From NCBI RefSeq assembly GCF_043194295.1, contig NZ_JBAFVK010000003.1: 64,000 nucleotides of DNA, one strand, 5' to 3'. The notes under the pieces are model-generated. The model had not been told where the DNA came from. It saw nothing but the letters and a program-made list of their open reading frames with translations, and did no database searches. The DNA is from Xanthobacter autotrophicus (GTDB taxonomy: Bacteria > Pseudomonadota > Alphaproteobacteria > Rhizobiales > Xanthobacteraceae). Below, piece after piece: positions 34,305-43,164 of this stretch. Position 1 is the first letter of the stretch, and each line of letters begins with the position of its first letter. The translations under genes were made by a program, and so were the position numbers.

Positions 34305-36404
34305 ATGAACGACGAGAGTTCGATCCGGCGCAGGCCGAGATTGAGGCGGCTGGCGGCGGTCGCCGCAGGTGTCGCGGTGGCGGGAGCGGCCGTGTTCTGG
34401 TGGGTGGTCACCCCACCGCGCATGGATGATGCCGGCCGCACGCTGCCGCAGGTCGCGGCGCCGGAGCTGCTCGCCCAGGGCAAATACATCGCCGAGTTGG
34501 GTGACTGCATCGCCTGCCACACCAAGGCGGACGGCCACCCCATGGCCGGTGGACGCGGGCTGGAGACGCCGTTCGGCATGCTCTATTCCACCAACATCAC
34601 CCCCGATCCGAAGACCGGCATCGGCCGCTACAGCTTCGGCGCGTTCGACCGCGCCATGCGCAAGGGCGTGACCGCCGACGGCACCCACATGTATCCGGCC
34701 ATGCCGTATCCGTCCTACGCCAGGATGACGCCGGACGACATGTATGCGCTCTACGTCTACTTGATGAAGGGCGTGGCGCCGGTGGACAGCCCGAACAAGC
34801 CCTCGGAGATCGGCTTTCCGTTCAACCAGCGCTGGACGCTCGCCTTCTGGAACGAGATGTTCCTCGAGACCCATCCCTTCGTCGCCGATGCGGGCAAGGG
34901 CGACAAGGGCGAGCTGTGGAATCGCGGCGCCTATCTGGTGCAGGGCCTCGGCCATTGCGGCGCCTGCCACACGCCGCGCGGCATCGGCTTTCAGGAACGC
35001 GCCATGTCGGAGAAGGGCGGCAGCGGCGACCAGTTCCTGTCCGGCTCCAAGGTGGAGGATTGGAACGCAGTCAACCTGCGCGGCCTCGGCGAAGTCGCGG
35101 ACACGGTGGAACTGCTGAAGACCGGTCAGAACCGTTTCGGCACTGTCTCGGGCTCCATGACCGAGGTGATCCACAACTCCACCCAGAACTTCACCGACGG
35201 CGACCTCCTCGCCATCGCCACCTATCTCCATGACCTGCCGTCCGATCAGCCGCGCCCCGCGCGTCCTGCGACGCCGGACACGGGCGTTCCCGCCGCCATG
35301 TTCACCACCCGTGGCGGGCTCGCCTATGCCCAGTTCTGCGCCGACTGCCACCGCCTGAACGGCGAGGGCGTCGCCAAGGTGTTCCCCCCGCTGGCGGGCA
35401 ATCCGACCGTCGCGGCCAAGGACCCATCCACCCTCGTCCACATCACCCTGACCGGCTGGGCGACGGCGCAGACCCAGGCCCATGACCGCGTCTTCACCAT
35501 GCCCGGCTTCGCCCGGCTCGGGGATGCCGAGATCGCCGACATCCTCTCCTTCGTCCGCGCGAGCTGGGGCGGTGGCGGAGCGCCGGTCACCGCCGCCGAG
35601 GTGAAGGCCGCCCGCGCCACCCTCGACCCCAAGGTGGACACCCGCCCCTTCGAGACGCCGCGCATCGCCGACGTGCTGGAGCAGCCGAACGCCACCCAGC
35701 TGGTGCGTGGCATGCGGCTCAATACCGAGACGCACACCCTGTTGCCGAAGAATGTGGGCAATGTGCTGAACTGCTCCAGCTGCCACCTCAACGCCGGTAC
35801 GGTTGCGGACGGTTCTCCCTATGTGGGCGTTTCCGCCTTCTTCCCGAGCTATGCGCCGCGGGCCGGGCGGGAGATCACCCTGGAAGACCGGATCAACGGC
35901 TGCTTCCTGCGCTCGATGAACGGCAAGCCGCTGGCCAAGGACGGCGACGACATGAAGGCCATGGTCGCCTATTTCGACTGGATGAAGCGGGAGACGAAGC
36001 CCGAGGACAAGGTGGAGGGCCGCGGCGTCGGCAAGGTCAGCCAGCAGATCAAGCCGGACACGGAGAACGGGGCCAAGGTCTATGCCGCGCAGTGCGCTGT
36101 GTGCCACGGGGCCAATGGCGAAGGGATCAAGGACGCCAAGGGCGCGTTCGTCTATCCGCCGCTGTGGGGGGACCAATCCTTCAACATCGGCGCCGGCATG
36201 GCGCGCACCTATACCGCCGCCGCCTTCGTGAAGCGGAACATGCCCATCGGCTTCCACGGCGGCTTCCCGCTGGGCCAGGGCGGCCTGACCGACCAGGAGG
36301 CGGTGGACGTGGCCGAATACTTCAGCCACATGCCCCGGCCCGACTTCGCCGGCAAAGTCAACGACTGGCCCAAGGACAAGAAGCCGGCCGACGCCCGCTA
36401 CTGA
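34305..36404 (+). CDS. Five-heme c-type cytochrome: ADH-type triheme part fused to TsdA-like thiosulfate dehydrogenase
   Basis: The 699 residues begin with a membrane anchor (about 14-36). Five CXXCH sites are visible: Cys68-His72, Cys218-His222, Cys345-His349, Cys490-His494 and Cys597-His601. The first three and their context (YIAELGDCIACHTKADGHPM, AYLVQGLGHCGACHTPRGIG) match the membrane cytochrome subunit of alcohol/gluconate dehydrogenases that feeds ubiquinone. From about 455 the sequence matches TsdA: NCSSCHLNAGT, INGCFLRSMNGKPL (Cys533, probable heme ligand), CAVCHGANGEGI, YPPLWGDQSFNIGAGMART and KRNMPIGFHGG. I infer oxidation of thiosulfate to tetrathionate with electrons passed to the membrane. 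It lies 7 kb from the sox cluster and is followed by a strong hairpin. Confidence 0.85.
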   Translation: MNDESSIRRRPRLRRLAAVAAGVAVAGAAVFWWVVTPPRMDDAGRTLPQVAAPELLAQGKYIAELGDCIACHTKADGHPMAGGRGLETPFGMLYSTNITPDPKTGIGRYSFGAFDRAMRKGVTADGTHMYPAMPYPSYARMTPDDMYALYVYLMKGVAPVDSPNKPSEIGFPFNQRWTLAFWNEMFLETHPFVADAGKGDKGELWNRGAYLVQGLGHCGACHTPRGIGFQERAMSEKGGSGDQFLSGSKVEDWNAVNLRGLGEVADTVELLKTGQNRFGTVSGSMTEVIHNSTQNFTDGDLLAIATYLHDLPSDQPRPARPATPDTGVPAAMFTTRGGLAYAQFCADCHRLNGEGVAKVFPPLAGNPTVAAKDPSTLVHITLTGWATAQTQAHDRVFTMPGFARLGDAEIADILSFVRASWGGGGAPVTAAEVKAARATLDPKVDTRPFETPRIADVLEQPNATQLVRGMRLNTETHTLLPKNVGNVLNCSSCHLNAGTVADGSPYVGVSAFFPSYAPRAGREITLEDRINGCFLRSMNGKPLAKDGDDMKAMVAYFDWMKRETKPEDKVEGRGVGKVSQQIKPDTENGAKVYAAQCAVCHGANGEGIKDAKGAFVYPPLWGDQSFNIGAGMARTYTAAAFVKRNMPIGFHGGFPLGQGGLTDQEAVDVAEYFSHMPRPDFAGKVNDWPKDKKPADARY

Positions 36405-36417
36405 CCGCCTGAAGCAA

Positions 36418-36451
36418 CGAACGCCCGGACCGTGCAGGGTCCGGGCGTTCG
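36418..36451 (+). terminator. Strong hairpin after the five-heme cytochrome gene
   Basis: CGAACGCCCGGACC (36418-36431) pairs perfectly with GGTCCGGGCGTTCG (36438-36451), 13 bases after the stop. A short T-run (CATTTCC) follows. Confidence 0.8.
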
Positions 36452-36550
36452 CGCATTTCCCCCCGTCGCGGGACGATTGACGGCAGGGAAAGGGTATTGG
36501 CTCGCGATGACTTCGCCCGCGCGGTGCGCGGGTGGTTTTGCTTGGCCAAC

Positions 36551-36650
36551 GCTCAGGCGCCGCGCGGGCTGGCTTGCGTGGGCTTCGCTCAGGCGCCGCG
36601 CGGGCTGACTTGCGTGGGCTTCGCTCAGGCGCCGCGCGGGCTGACTTGGG
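36551..36650. repeat. 36-bp direct tandem repeats
   Basis: Two near-perfect 36-base units (36551-36586, 36587-36622) and a partial third start GCTCAGGCGCCGCGCGGGCT and end GCGTGGGCTTC. A further decayed stretch (GGCTGTCTGGCCTGGGCTGTC) follows. It lies between the cytochrome terminator and the convergent transpeptidase gene; no spacer-repeat pattern is present. Confidence 0.8.
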
Positions 36651-36704
36651 CTGTCTGGCCTGGGCTGTCTTGCGCGGGCTTCGCTCGGCTGGCCGCCTCC
36701 CCCG

Positions 36705-37394
36705 TCAGCCGGACAGCACCACCACCTTCGCGCCGTCGGGCACGCGGCGGTAAATGTCGATCACGTCCTGGTTCATCATGCGGATGCAGCCGGACGACAC
36801 CGCCTCGCCGATGGTCCACGGCTCGTTGGTGCCGTGAATGCGGTAAAGCGTGTCCTTGCCATTCTTGAACAGGTAGAGCGCGCGGGCGCCGAGCGGGTTG
36901 GTCTCGCCACCGGCCATGCCGCCGGCCCATTGCCTGTAGCGGCAGGGCTCCCGGGCGATCATGGCGTCCGTGGGACGCCAGCTCGGCCATTCGCGCTTGT
37001 AGCCGACATTGGCCGTGCCGGAGAATTCGAGCCCCTCGCGGCCGACGCCCACCCCATAGCGCAGCGCCCTGCCATTCTCCTGCACGAGATAGAGGAAGCG
37101 GTTCTTGGGATCGACCACCAGCGTGCCCGGCTCCTGACCAGTGGGATCCTTGACCAGCTGGCGCACGTTGCGGACCTTGATATCGTCCGGATCAACGCCG
37201 GGAATGCTGTAGCCGCCGTCGGTCAGGGCGCCATAGCGCGCGGCATCGGAGGGCGCGACACCGGGCGCCTTCACCGGAACCTCCTCCTTCGTGGTCACGC
37301 AGGCGCCAAGCGCCAGCGGCAGGACGAGGCTGGAGAACAGCGCGCGCCGGGAAAGGGGCCGGGAAGCGGCAGGAAAATCCACGTGCCGCATCAT
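36705..37394 (-). CDS. L,D-transpeptidase (YkuD fold), lipoprotein
   Basis: The 229 residues start with a twin-arginine-like region (SRRALFSSLVLPLALGACVT), whose LALGAC could be a lipobox. The catalytic domain has the YkuD motif: RIHGTNEPWTIGEAVSSGCI with nucleophile Cys203 and the HGTNEP His. Such enzymes make 3-3 cross-links in peptidoglycan or attach proteins to it. The stop of the DsbA-like gene overlaps its start by 4 bases, so it is the last gene of a dsbD-dsbA-ldt operon; the periplasmic thiol pathway could keep its active Cys reduced. Confidence 0.92.
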   Translation of the reverse strand: MMRHVDFPAASRPLSRRALFSSLVLPLALGACVTTKEEVPVKAPGVAPSDAARYGALTDGGYSIPGVDPDDIKVRNVRQLVKDPTGQEPGTLVVDPKNRFLYLVQENGRALRYGVGVGREGLEFSGTANVGYKREWPSWRPTDAMIAREPCRYRQWAGGMAGGETNPLGARALYLFKNGKDTLYRIHGTNEPWTIGEAVSSGCIRMMNQDVIDIYRRVPDGAKVVVLSG

Positions 37395-38023
37395 TCCCCC
37401 GCGGCCTGACGACGGCGGGCCTCGGCTACGGCGCGCCTGAAGCTCGCATAGTCGAGGGTGGAGGCGAGCAGCGGGCCGACCAGGTAGGTCGGCGTGCCCT
37501 TCAGCCCAAGGGATTCGGCCTGGGCGTTGTTACGCTTGAGCAGGGCGGCGATATCGGTGATGTGGGCCTTGAGGTCGGCCATCAGCCGATCGAGATCGAC
37601 CCCCGAGGCCGCCACGGCCTCCAGCATCCGCTTCTCGTCGATGCGGCGGCCGGGAATGCCCATCAGGGCGTCGTGGACCGTCTCGTATCGGCCCTGGTAC
37701 TGCGCCGCGAGCGCAAGCTGCGCGCCGTAGACCGAGGCCTCCGTCAGCACGGGCCAGTCCTTGTAGACCAGGCGGATGTGGCCATCCTCCTTCACCACGC
37801 GGCTCAGGTCCGGCGCGGATTTCTTGCAGTAGGGGCAGTTGTAGTCGAGGAAGGCGACGATGGTGACGTCGCCGTCCGCATCGCCGAAGGTGGGGGCATC
37901 GGGATCGCGGAGAATGGCGTTCACGTCCACGCCGTCGGCCCGCGCCGCTCTGGCGCGCCCCAGCCCCACGACCGGCGGCAGGAGGGTGAGCGCGGCGATG
38001 CGGATGAAGTCCCTGCGTCGCAT
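37391..38023 (-). CDS. DsbA-family thioredoxin-fold protein
   Basis: The ATG at 38023 gives 210 residues with a twin-arginine leader (MRRRDFIRIAALTLLPPVVG). The active site is CPYC (residues 63-66) in VAFLDYNCPYCKKSAPDLSR, as in DsbA/BDBH-type periplasmic oxidoreductases, and the cis-proline loop is GLKGTPTYLVG. It is coupled to dsbD 23 bases upstream and overlaps the L,D-transpeptidase gene. Whether it oxidises or reduces substrates cannot be told; the DsbD neighbour favours a reductive, DsbG/DsbC-like role. Confidence 0.88.
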   Translation of the reverse strand: MRRRDFIRIAALTLLPPVVGLGRARAARADGVDVNAILRDPDAPTFGDADGDVTIVAFLDYNCPYCKKSAPDLSRVVKEDGHIRLVYKDWPVLTEASVYGAQLALAAQYQGRYETVHDALMGIPGRRIDEKRMLEAVAASGVDLDRLMADLKAHITDIAALLKRNNAQAESLGLKGTPTYLVGPLLASTLDYASFRRAVAEARRRQAAGE

Positions 38024-38046
38024 GTGGCGTCCTTTGCGTTGAGAAT

Positions 38047-39903
38047 TCAGAGGCCCGCCGCGACGGCGAGACGTTCGAGATCGGCGGCGCCGAGCGCCCC
38101 CACGTGGCGCGCCCCGGGCAGTTCCCGGCCTCCGGCGTCGAGCAGGACCAGGGTGGGCGGGCCGATCACGTCGTACCGGCCCATGAGTGCGCGCGCGCCG
38201 TCGCCATAGTCGGTCACGTCCACGACGATGCGGTTGAGCCCGGCGAGGCGCGCCTCCACCGCCGGCTCTGCCATTACCGCCTCGTTGGACTTGCACACGG
38301 TGCACCACGCGGCGGTGAAGGCGACGAGCGTGGGGCGGCGGCCGTCCCGCGCCGCCGCGAGCGCGCCTTCGAAAGCGGCGGGCGAGGAGATGTGCGCCTG
38401 CCTGGCCTCCACGGCGGAAGGCCCGGCCTGCGACGCGAGGAAGCCGAGCGGCCGGAACGGATCGCTCGCCCCGCCGGCGGCGCCGACGATCAGCAGCAGC
38501 CCGCACGCCACGGCGCCGAGGCCCGTGGTCTTGCCAAGGCGGCGGCCGGCGCCACTCTCGGCGGAGAGGGCATCGAGGCCGCCGGCGAATACGCCGAGGC
38601 CGATGGCGAAGAGACCATAGAGGGCAAGGCCCGCTGGCTCTGGCAGCACCCGTGCCGCCAGCCAGGCGGCAACGCCAAGGAACAGCACGCCGCAGGCCTG
38701 CTTCACCCGGACGAGCCAGGGTCCGGATCGGGGCAGAATCTGCGCTCCGAACGTGCCGACCACCACCAGCGGCGCCGCCATGCCGAGGCCCAGCATGAAC
38801 AGCGCAGCGGCACCGCGTGCGGCGTCGCCGGTCTGGGCCGCGTAGAGCATGGCGGCGGCGAGCGGCGGCGTCACGCACGGCCCCACCACCAGCGCCGAGG
38901 CGAAGCCGAGCCCTGCCGCGCCCGCCACCGAGCCCTGGCCGCGCACCGGCATCCGTGTCGCCAGGGCGGACGGAAGGGCAATATCGAACAGGCCGAGCAT
39001 GGCGCCCGCCAGCACGGCGAACAGGGCGGCCATCAGCCCGACCGCCCATGACGTCTGGAGCGCCGCCTGAAGGTTCGCGCCGGTCCAGGCCGCGCCCATG
39101 CCGAGCACGCCGAAGGCCGCGGCCATGGCGAGGCCATAGGCGCCGGAAAGGGCGAGGCCGCGCCCCGGCGTGGGCCTGCATCCGCTGCCGGCGAGGATGC
39201 CGGAGAGGATCGGCAGCATGGGGAAGACGCAGGGCGTGAAGGCGAGCAGCAGGCCGAGACCGAAGAAGGCCGCGAGCAGAGGCACGAGCCGGCCGCTGAA
39301 CAGCGCGTCCATCGCGACCACGGGCGCGGCTGGCGGCACAGGCGCGGAGTTCGGCACGGACCCACGCTCGGCCACAGGCGCGGCGATCCCCCGGGATGCC
39401 GTCCCCGGCCCGATCTCTGGTCCCTGCGCCGTCGGCTCGGCCGCGGCCTCCGGCGGCGGACGAACGGCGGCGATGGCCAGCGTGGCCAGATCCACCCGGC
39501 GCGTCACGACGGGATAGCAGATGCCCTGCTCGGCGCAGCCCTGGAAGGAGAGATCCAGCGCGCCCGTTGCCGGCTGGCCGGAAGCGCGCACCCCGACGGA
39601 CTGATGGTAGATCTCCACCGGCCCGAAATTGGGATCGTCCTTCTCTTCACCGGGCGGCAGCGAGAGGGGCACGGCAACGCCGTCCATCCGAGCCTTCAGG
39701 CTCTCGCGGTAAAGGTAGGTGCCCGGCGCGATCCGCCAGGTAAGTGACAATGTTCCATCCGTCTCCCGTGCCGCCGAGACGCGGAAGGCCTCGTCGGCCG
39801 TGAGGATGCGGCCCTCGACCGCCACGGACGTTCCGCCGGCGAGCACCGGCAGGATCAGGGCCAGCGCGACAAGCGCGCGGCGGGGAAACGGTATCGCGAC
39901 CAT
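38047..39903 (-). CDS. dsbD: Thiol:disulfide interchange protein DsbD
   Basis: The 618-residue inner-membrane protein carries electrons from cytoplasmic thioredoxin to periplasmic oxidoreductases. All three domains are seen: an N-terminal domain with QGCAEQGICYPVVTRRVDLA (reactive Cys pair), an eight-helix core with LLLAFTPCVFPMLPILSG and SALVVGPCVTPPLAAAML, and a C-terminal thioredoxin domain with FTAAWCTVCKSNEAVMAEPA. It is the first gene of the dsbD-dsbA-ldt unit and is divergent from a two-component system 76 bases away. Confidence 0.95.
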   Translation of the reverse strand: MVAIPFPRRALVALALILPVLAGGTSVAVEGRILTADEAFRVSAARETDGTLSLTWRIAPGTYLYRESLKARMDGVAVPLSLPPGEEKDDPNFGPVEIYHQSVGVRASGQPATGALDLSFQGCAEQGICYPVVTRRVDLATLAIAAVRPPPEAAAEPTAQGPEIGPGTASRGIAAPVAERGSVPNSAPVPPAAPVVAMDALFSGRLVPLLAAFFGLGLLLAFTPCVFPMLPILSGILAGSGCRPTPGRGLALSGAYGLAMAAAFGVLGMGAAWTGANLQAALQTSWAVGLMAALFAVLAGAMLGLFDIALPSALATRMPVRGQGSVAGAAGLGFASALVVGPCVTPPLAAAMLYAAQTGDAARGAAALFMLGLGMAAPLVVVGTFGAQILPRSGPWLVRVKQACGVLFLGVAAWLAARVLPEPAGLALYGLFAIGLGVFAGGLDALSAESGAGRRLGKTTGLGAVACGLLLIVGAAGGASDPFRPLGFLASQAGPSAVEARQAHISSPAAFEGALAAARDGRRPTLVAFTAAWCTVCKSNEAVMAEPAVEARLAGLNRIVVDVTDYGDGARALMGRYDVIGPPTLVLLDAGGRELPGARHVGALGAADLERLAVAAGL

Positions 39904-39979
39904 GACCGGCTCCCTCGGACGCCCACCTTAAGGGGGCCTTAAGCTCGGGCTAGAAGAGAGGGCGGAGGAGAACGGACCC

Positions 39980-40642
39980 ATGCGCATACTGGTCGTCGAG
40001 GACGATCCGATCCTGATGGACGGGCTCAAGGTGGGCCTCGGCCTGGCTGGGGCGACAGTGGACGATGTGGCCACCTGCGCCGACGCGCGCGCCGCCCTCG
40101 CGGCCGGCCGGTTCGATGCGGTGGTGCTCGACGTGATGCTGCCCGACGGCTCAGGCCTCGATGTGCTCGCCACCCTGCGCGCCCGTGGCGATGCGACTCC
40201 CGTCCTGCTGCTGACCGCCCTCGACGAGCCGCCTGACCGGGTGCGCGGCCTCGACGGCGGCGCAGACGACTATCTGGGCAAGCCGTTCGACCTCGACGAA
40301 CTGGCCGCCCGGGTGCGCGCCATCGCCCGCCGTGGTCATGGGCGAGCCGGGCCGCTGCTCCGGGCGGGCGCGCTGGTGCTTGATCCCGCCACCCTCTCCG
40401 CGACGCTGGACGGACAGGCCATCGCCCTGTCGCGGCGGGAATTCGCCGTGCTCTCCGCGCTCATGGAACGTCCCGGCGTGATCCGCTCGAGGATGGAGAT
40501 CGAGGAGCGCCTCTACGGCTGGCAAGAAGAAGTGGAGAGCAACGCGGTGGAAGTCCACATCCACAACCTGCGCGCCAAGGTCGGCCGGGAGGCCATCGAA
40601 ACGGTGCGCGGCCTCGGCTATCGCGTCAGGGGACCGGCATGA
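39980..40642 (+). CDS. OmpR/PhoB-type response regulator
   Basis: The 220 residues have a receiver domain with phosphoacceptor Asp51 (DAVVLDVMLPDGSGLD), acid pair VVEDDP, Thr in LLLTALDEPP and Lys in YLGKPFDLDEL. A winged-helix DNA-binding domain follows (ALSRREFAVLSALMERPGVI, EVESNAVEVHIHNLRAKVG). It is closest in style to QseB/PmrA regulators. The divergent dsbD operon is a plausible target. It overlaps the kinase gene by 4 bases (ATGA). Confidence 0.93.
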   Translation: MRILVVEDDPILMDGLKVGLGLAGATVDDVATCADARAALAAGRFDAVVLDVMLPDGSGLDVLATLRARGDATPVLLLTALDEPPDRVRGLDGGADDYLGKPFDLDELAARVRAIARRGHGRAGPLLRAGALVLDPATLSATLDGQAIALSRREFAVLSALMERPGVIRSRMEIEERLYGWQEEVESNAVEVHIHNLRAKVGREAIETVRGLGYRVRGPA

Positions 40643-41964
40643 GCTCCCTCAAGCGCCGGCTGTTCCTCATCCTGCTCGCGGCGACCGGCGCCATCTGGCT
40701 GTGCGCCACCGGCTGGATCTATGTCTCCAGCCGCAGCGAGCTGGAGCATGTGCTCGATACCCGCCTCCAGGAGGCGGCGCGCATGGTCCATTCGCTGGTC
40801 GCCGGCGGCAACATCGCCGCCGCGGCTCAGGCCGCGACCCTGCCCGAGGCGGCATACGAGCGTCAGCTCTCCTGCCAGATCTGGTCGCTCGACGGGCGGC
40901 TCGTGGCCAAGTCGGGCGGCGCGCCGGACGAGGCGCTGGCCGGCCCGGCCGAAGGCTTTTCCGAGCGCGTCGTGAATGGCGAGCCGTGGCGCGTCTATAC
41001 CATTCTCGACCCCGGGAAGGGCGTGCGCGTGATGGTGGGCGACCGCATCGGGCTGCGCGACCGGCTGGTCCGCGATCTGGTGGCGGGGCTGCTCGCGCCG
41101 GTGGTGCTCATCGTGCCGCTGCTCGGACTGCTGATCTGGATCAGCCTCGGCCGGGGGCTGAAGCCGTTGCACGCGGTGGCGAGCGACATCGCCACCCGCG
41201 ATGGCGAGGATATGCGCCCGGTGGCGCCCGCCGAGGCACCCGCCGAGATCCGGCCGCTGCTCGAGGCCATCAACGGCCTGTTCGCGAAGGTGGAGGCCGC
41301 GCGGCGGCAGGAGCGCGACGTGACCGCCTTCGCGGCGCACGAGTTGCGCACGCCCCTCGCCGGCCTCAAGACGCAGGCCCAGATCGCGCTGGCAGCGCAC
41401 GACGCGCCGACCCGGGAGGGCGCGCTGCGGCAGATCCTCATCTCCGTGGACCGCACGACCCGCCTGGTGCGGCAGCTGCTGGCGCTCGCCAAGCTCGAGG
41501 GCACGCCCTCCCCGCCCGCCGACACCGCGGGCGAGACCGATGCCGGGGCGCTGCTGCGCGACATCGTGCGGCAGACCGCCCGGCCCGGCGCAACGCAGGT
41601 GGTACTCGAGGACGCGCTTGACGCCCTGAAGCTGAAGGGCGACCGCGAGGCACTGCACCTGCTGCTCCGGAACCTGCACGAGAATGCAGTGGAACACATG
41701 GCCGGCGGCGGCACGATCGCCTGGCGCCCCTGCGCCGGAGGCCTCTGCGTGGAGGACGAGGGGCCGGGCATCCCCGAGGAGGAACTGCCGCTGGTGACGC
41801 GCCGCTTCTACCGGGGACGCAGCCGGAGCGGTTCGGGCAGCGGCCTCGGCCTGACCATCGCCACCATGGCGGCCGCCCGCGCCGGAGCCAGGCTCACGCT
41901 GGAAAACCGCGGTGATCGCCATGGGCTGCGGGCAACGGTCGTGTGGTTGCGCGGCGCCGCCTAG
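40639..41964 (+). CDS. Sensor histidine kinase
   Basis: The 441 residues have two membrane helices (about 8-30 and 147-170) around a periplasmic domain of 115 residues, a HAMP-like linker, the H-box with His234 (FAAHELRTPLAGLKTQ), N-box LLLRNLHENAVEHMAG, G1 EDEGPGIPEEELPLV and G2 GSGSGLGLTIATMAAA. It is QseC-like. It pairs with the regulator upstream, to which it is translationally coupled. The signal is unknown; the location suggests periplasmic redox or sulfur stress. Confidence 0.93.
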   Translation: MSSLKRRLFLILLAATGAIWLCATGWIYVSSRSELEHVLDTRLQEAARMVHSLVAGGNIAAAAQAATLPEAAYERQLSCQIWSLDGRLVAKSGGAPDEALAGPAEGFSERVVNGEPWRVYTILDPGKGVRVMVGDRIGLRDRLVRDLVAGLLAPVVLIVPLLGLLIWISLGRGLKPLHAVASDIATRDGEDMRPVAPAEAPAEIRPLLEAINGLFAKVEAARRQERDVTAFAAHELRTPLAGLKTQAQIALAAHDAPTREGALRQILISVDRTTRLVRQLLALAKLEGTPSPPADTAGETDAGALLRDIVRQTARPGATQVVLEDALDALKLKGDREALHLLLRNLHENAVEHMAGGGTIAWRPCAGGLCVEDEGPGIPEEELPLVTRRFYRGRSRSGSGSGLGLTIATMAAARAGARLTLENRGDRHGLRATVVWLRGAA

Positions 41965-41980
41965 GAGCAGCCCCGAAGCC

Positions 41981-43087
41981 TCAGGGCTTGTTGTGGAAAC
42001 CGAAGCGTCCCACCACGGTCTGTCGCACGAAGCCGCTCAGCGAGCCCTCCATCAGCAGCGCGATGCCGAGCCGCGCGCCAAGCGCCATTCCGGCCACCGC
42101 CAGCGGCCAGGACAAAGCGAACAGCGAGCCGGCCGTGAGGCCCTGCCCGATGGTGCAGCCGCCGCACAGGATGCCGCCCGCGCCCATGAGCACCGCGCCG
42201 AGCAGGTGGCGCTTCATCTCGCGCGGGTCGTCGAAGGCTTCCCAGCGGAACTCATCGGCGTGGCGTGCGGCGGCGAAGGCGCCGAGGGCCACCCCAAGGA
42301 CGCTGCCGGCGCCGAATTCCGCCAGGCTCGACGCTTCGAACAGCACGCCGAACAGCGCGCGCGCCACCGGCGACACGAAGGTGAGGCTCTGCGGCGCGGT
42401 GGGATGGGCAAACTCGTCCACCAGCCACGTGGTGGCGAGCCAGCCGGCGACCACCCCCAGGCCCAGCAGCACGCCTGCCGTCATCAGCCGGCCGGCGCGG
42501 CGAAGCCTGCGGTCGGCCAGGGCCGGTGTCACCAGACCCACGCAGGCGCAGGCCGTGAGGATGCCCCTGAAATCGTGACCCGTGACCCGCCCCATGATGG
42601 ACGGCAGATCCGTCTGGGTTCCCACCGGCAACTGCAGGGCGAAGCGCTCCAGCCCGTCCACACGGATGCCGGCGAAGATCCCCCGCAGGGTGGCGTAGGC
42701 CACGGCCCCGAAGACCAGCAGCACGACCAGGCTGCGCAGGTCGCCCGAGCCGAGGCGCACCAGCGAGCCGAAGGCGCAGGTGCCCACCAGCGCCATGCCC
42801 AGGCCGAACAGGAGGCCACCCGTCAGGATGCCGAGCCAGGGCAAGGCGCTCGTCACATAATTGGTGCGGTCCGGGGCGAGGATGCCGACGAGGGTCAACG
42901 CCTGCGTGCCGAGCATCGCGAGGCCGAGGGCGAGGCCGAACACCTTCATGCGTCGCCAGTCATGGCCCACCATGGCGTCCTCCATGGCGCCGAAGGTGCA
43001 TAGGCGGGCGCGGAATACGGCGAAGCCGACCACCCCGCCCACGGCGAGCCCCGCGAGCGCGGTCCACCACGGGCTTGAAACATCCAT
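41981..43087 (-). CDS. soxT: YeeE/YedE-family sulfur-compound transporter SoxT
   Basis: The 368 residues form about nine to ten membrane helices with the YeeE/YedE signatures: VVGFAVFRARLCTFGAMEDA, GMALVGTCAFGSLVRLGSGD and MGAGGILCGGCTIGQGLTAG. The conserved cysteines in these loops conduct thiosulfate or related anions in characterised homologues. Position next to soxR and soxS matches soxT of other sox clusters, where it is thought to import thiosulfate or a sulfur signal. It is preceded by the soxR stop 78 bases away on the same strand. Confidence 0.9.
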   Translation of the reverse strand: MDVSSPWWTALAGLAVGGVVGFAVFRARLCTFGAMEDAMVGHDWRRMKVFGLALGLAMLGTQALTLVGILAPDRTNYVTSALPWLGILTGGLLFGLGMALVGTCAFGSLVRLGSGDLRSLVVLLVFGAVAYATLRGIFAGIRVDGLERFALQLPVGTQTDLPSIMGRVTGHDFRGILTACACVGLVTPALADRRLRRAGRLMTAGVLLGLGVVAGWLATTWLVDEFAHPTAPQSLTFVSPVARALFGVLFEASSLAEFGAGSVLGVALGAFAAARHADEFRWEAFDDPREMKRHLLGAVLMGAGGILCGGCTIGQGLTAGSLFALSWPLAVAGMALGARLGIALLMEGSLSGFVRQTVVGRFGFHNKP

Positions 43088-43164
43088 GCGCGCCTTCCTC
43101 CCTGAGATGGCCGGAGCGAGACTTGTCGAGCGTCCCGTCGCCGGCCCGGCGCATTTACTTTAGG

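Noticed and set aside
33951..36329. 792-codon open frame on the minus strand
   Set aside because: It is antisense to the five-heme cytochrome gene, whose five CXXCH motifs are unmistakable.
36551..36650. Possible CRISPR array
   Set aside because: The 36-base units are directly contiguous, with no unique spacers and no cas genes nearby.
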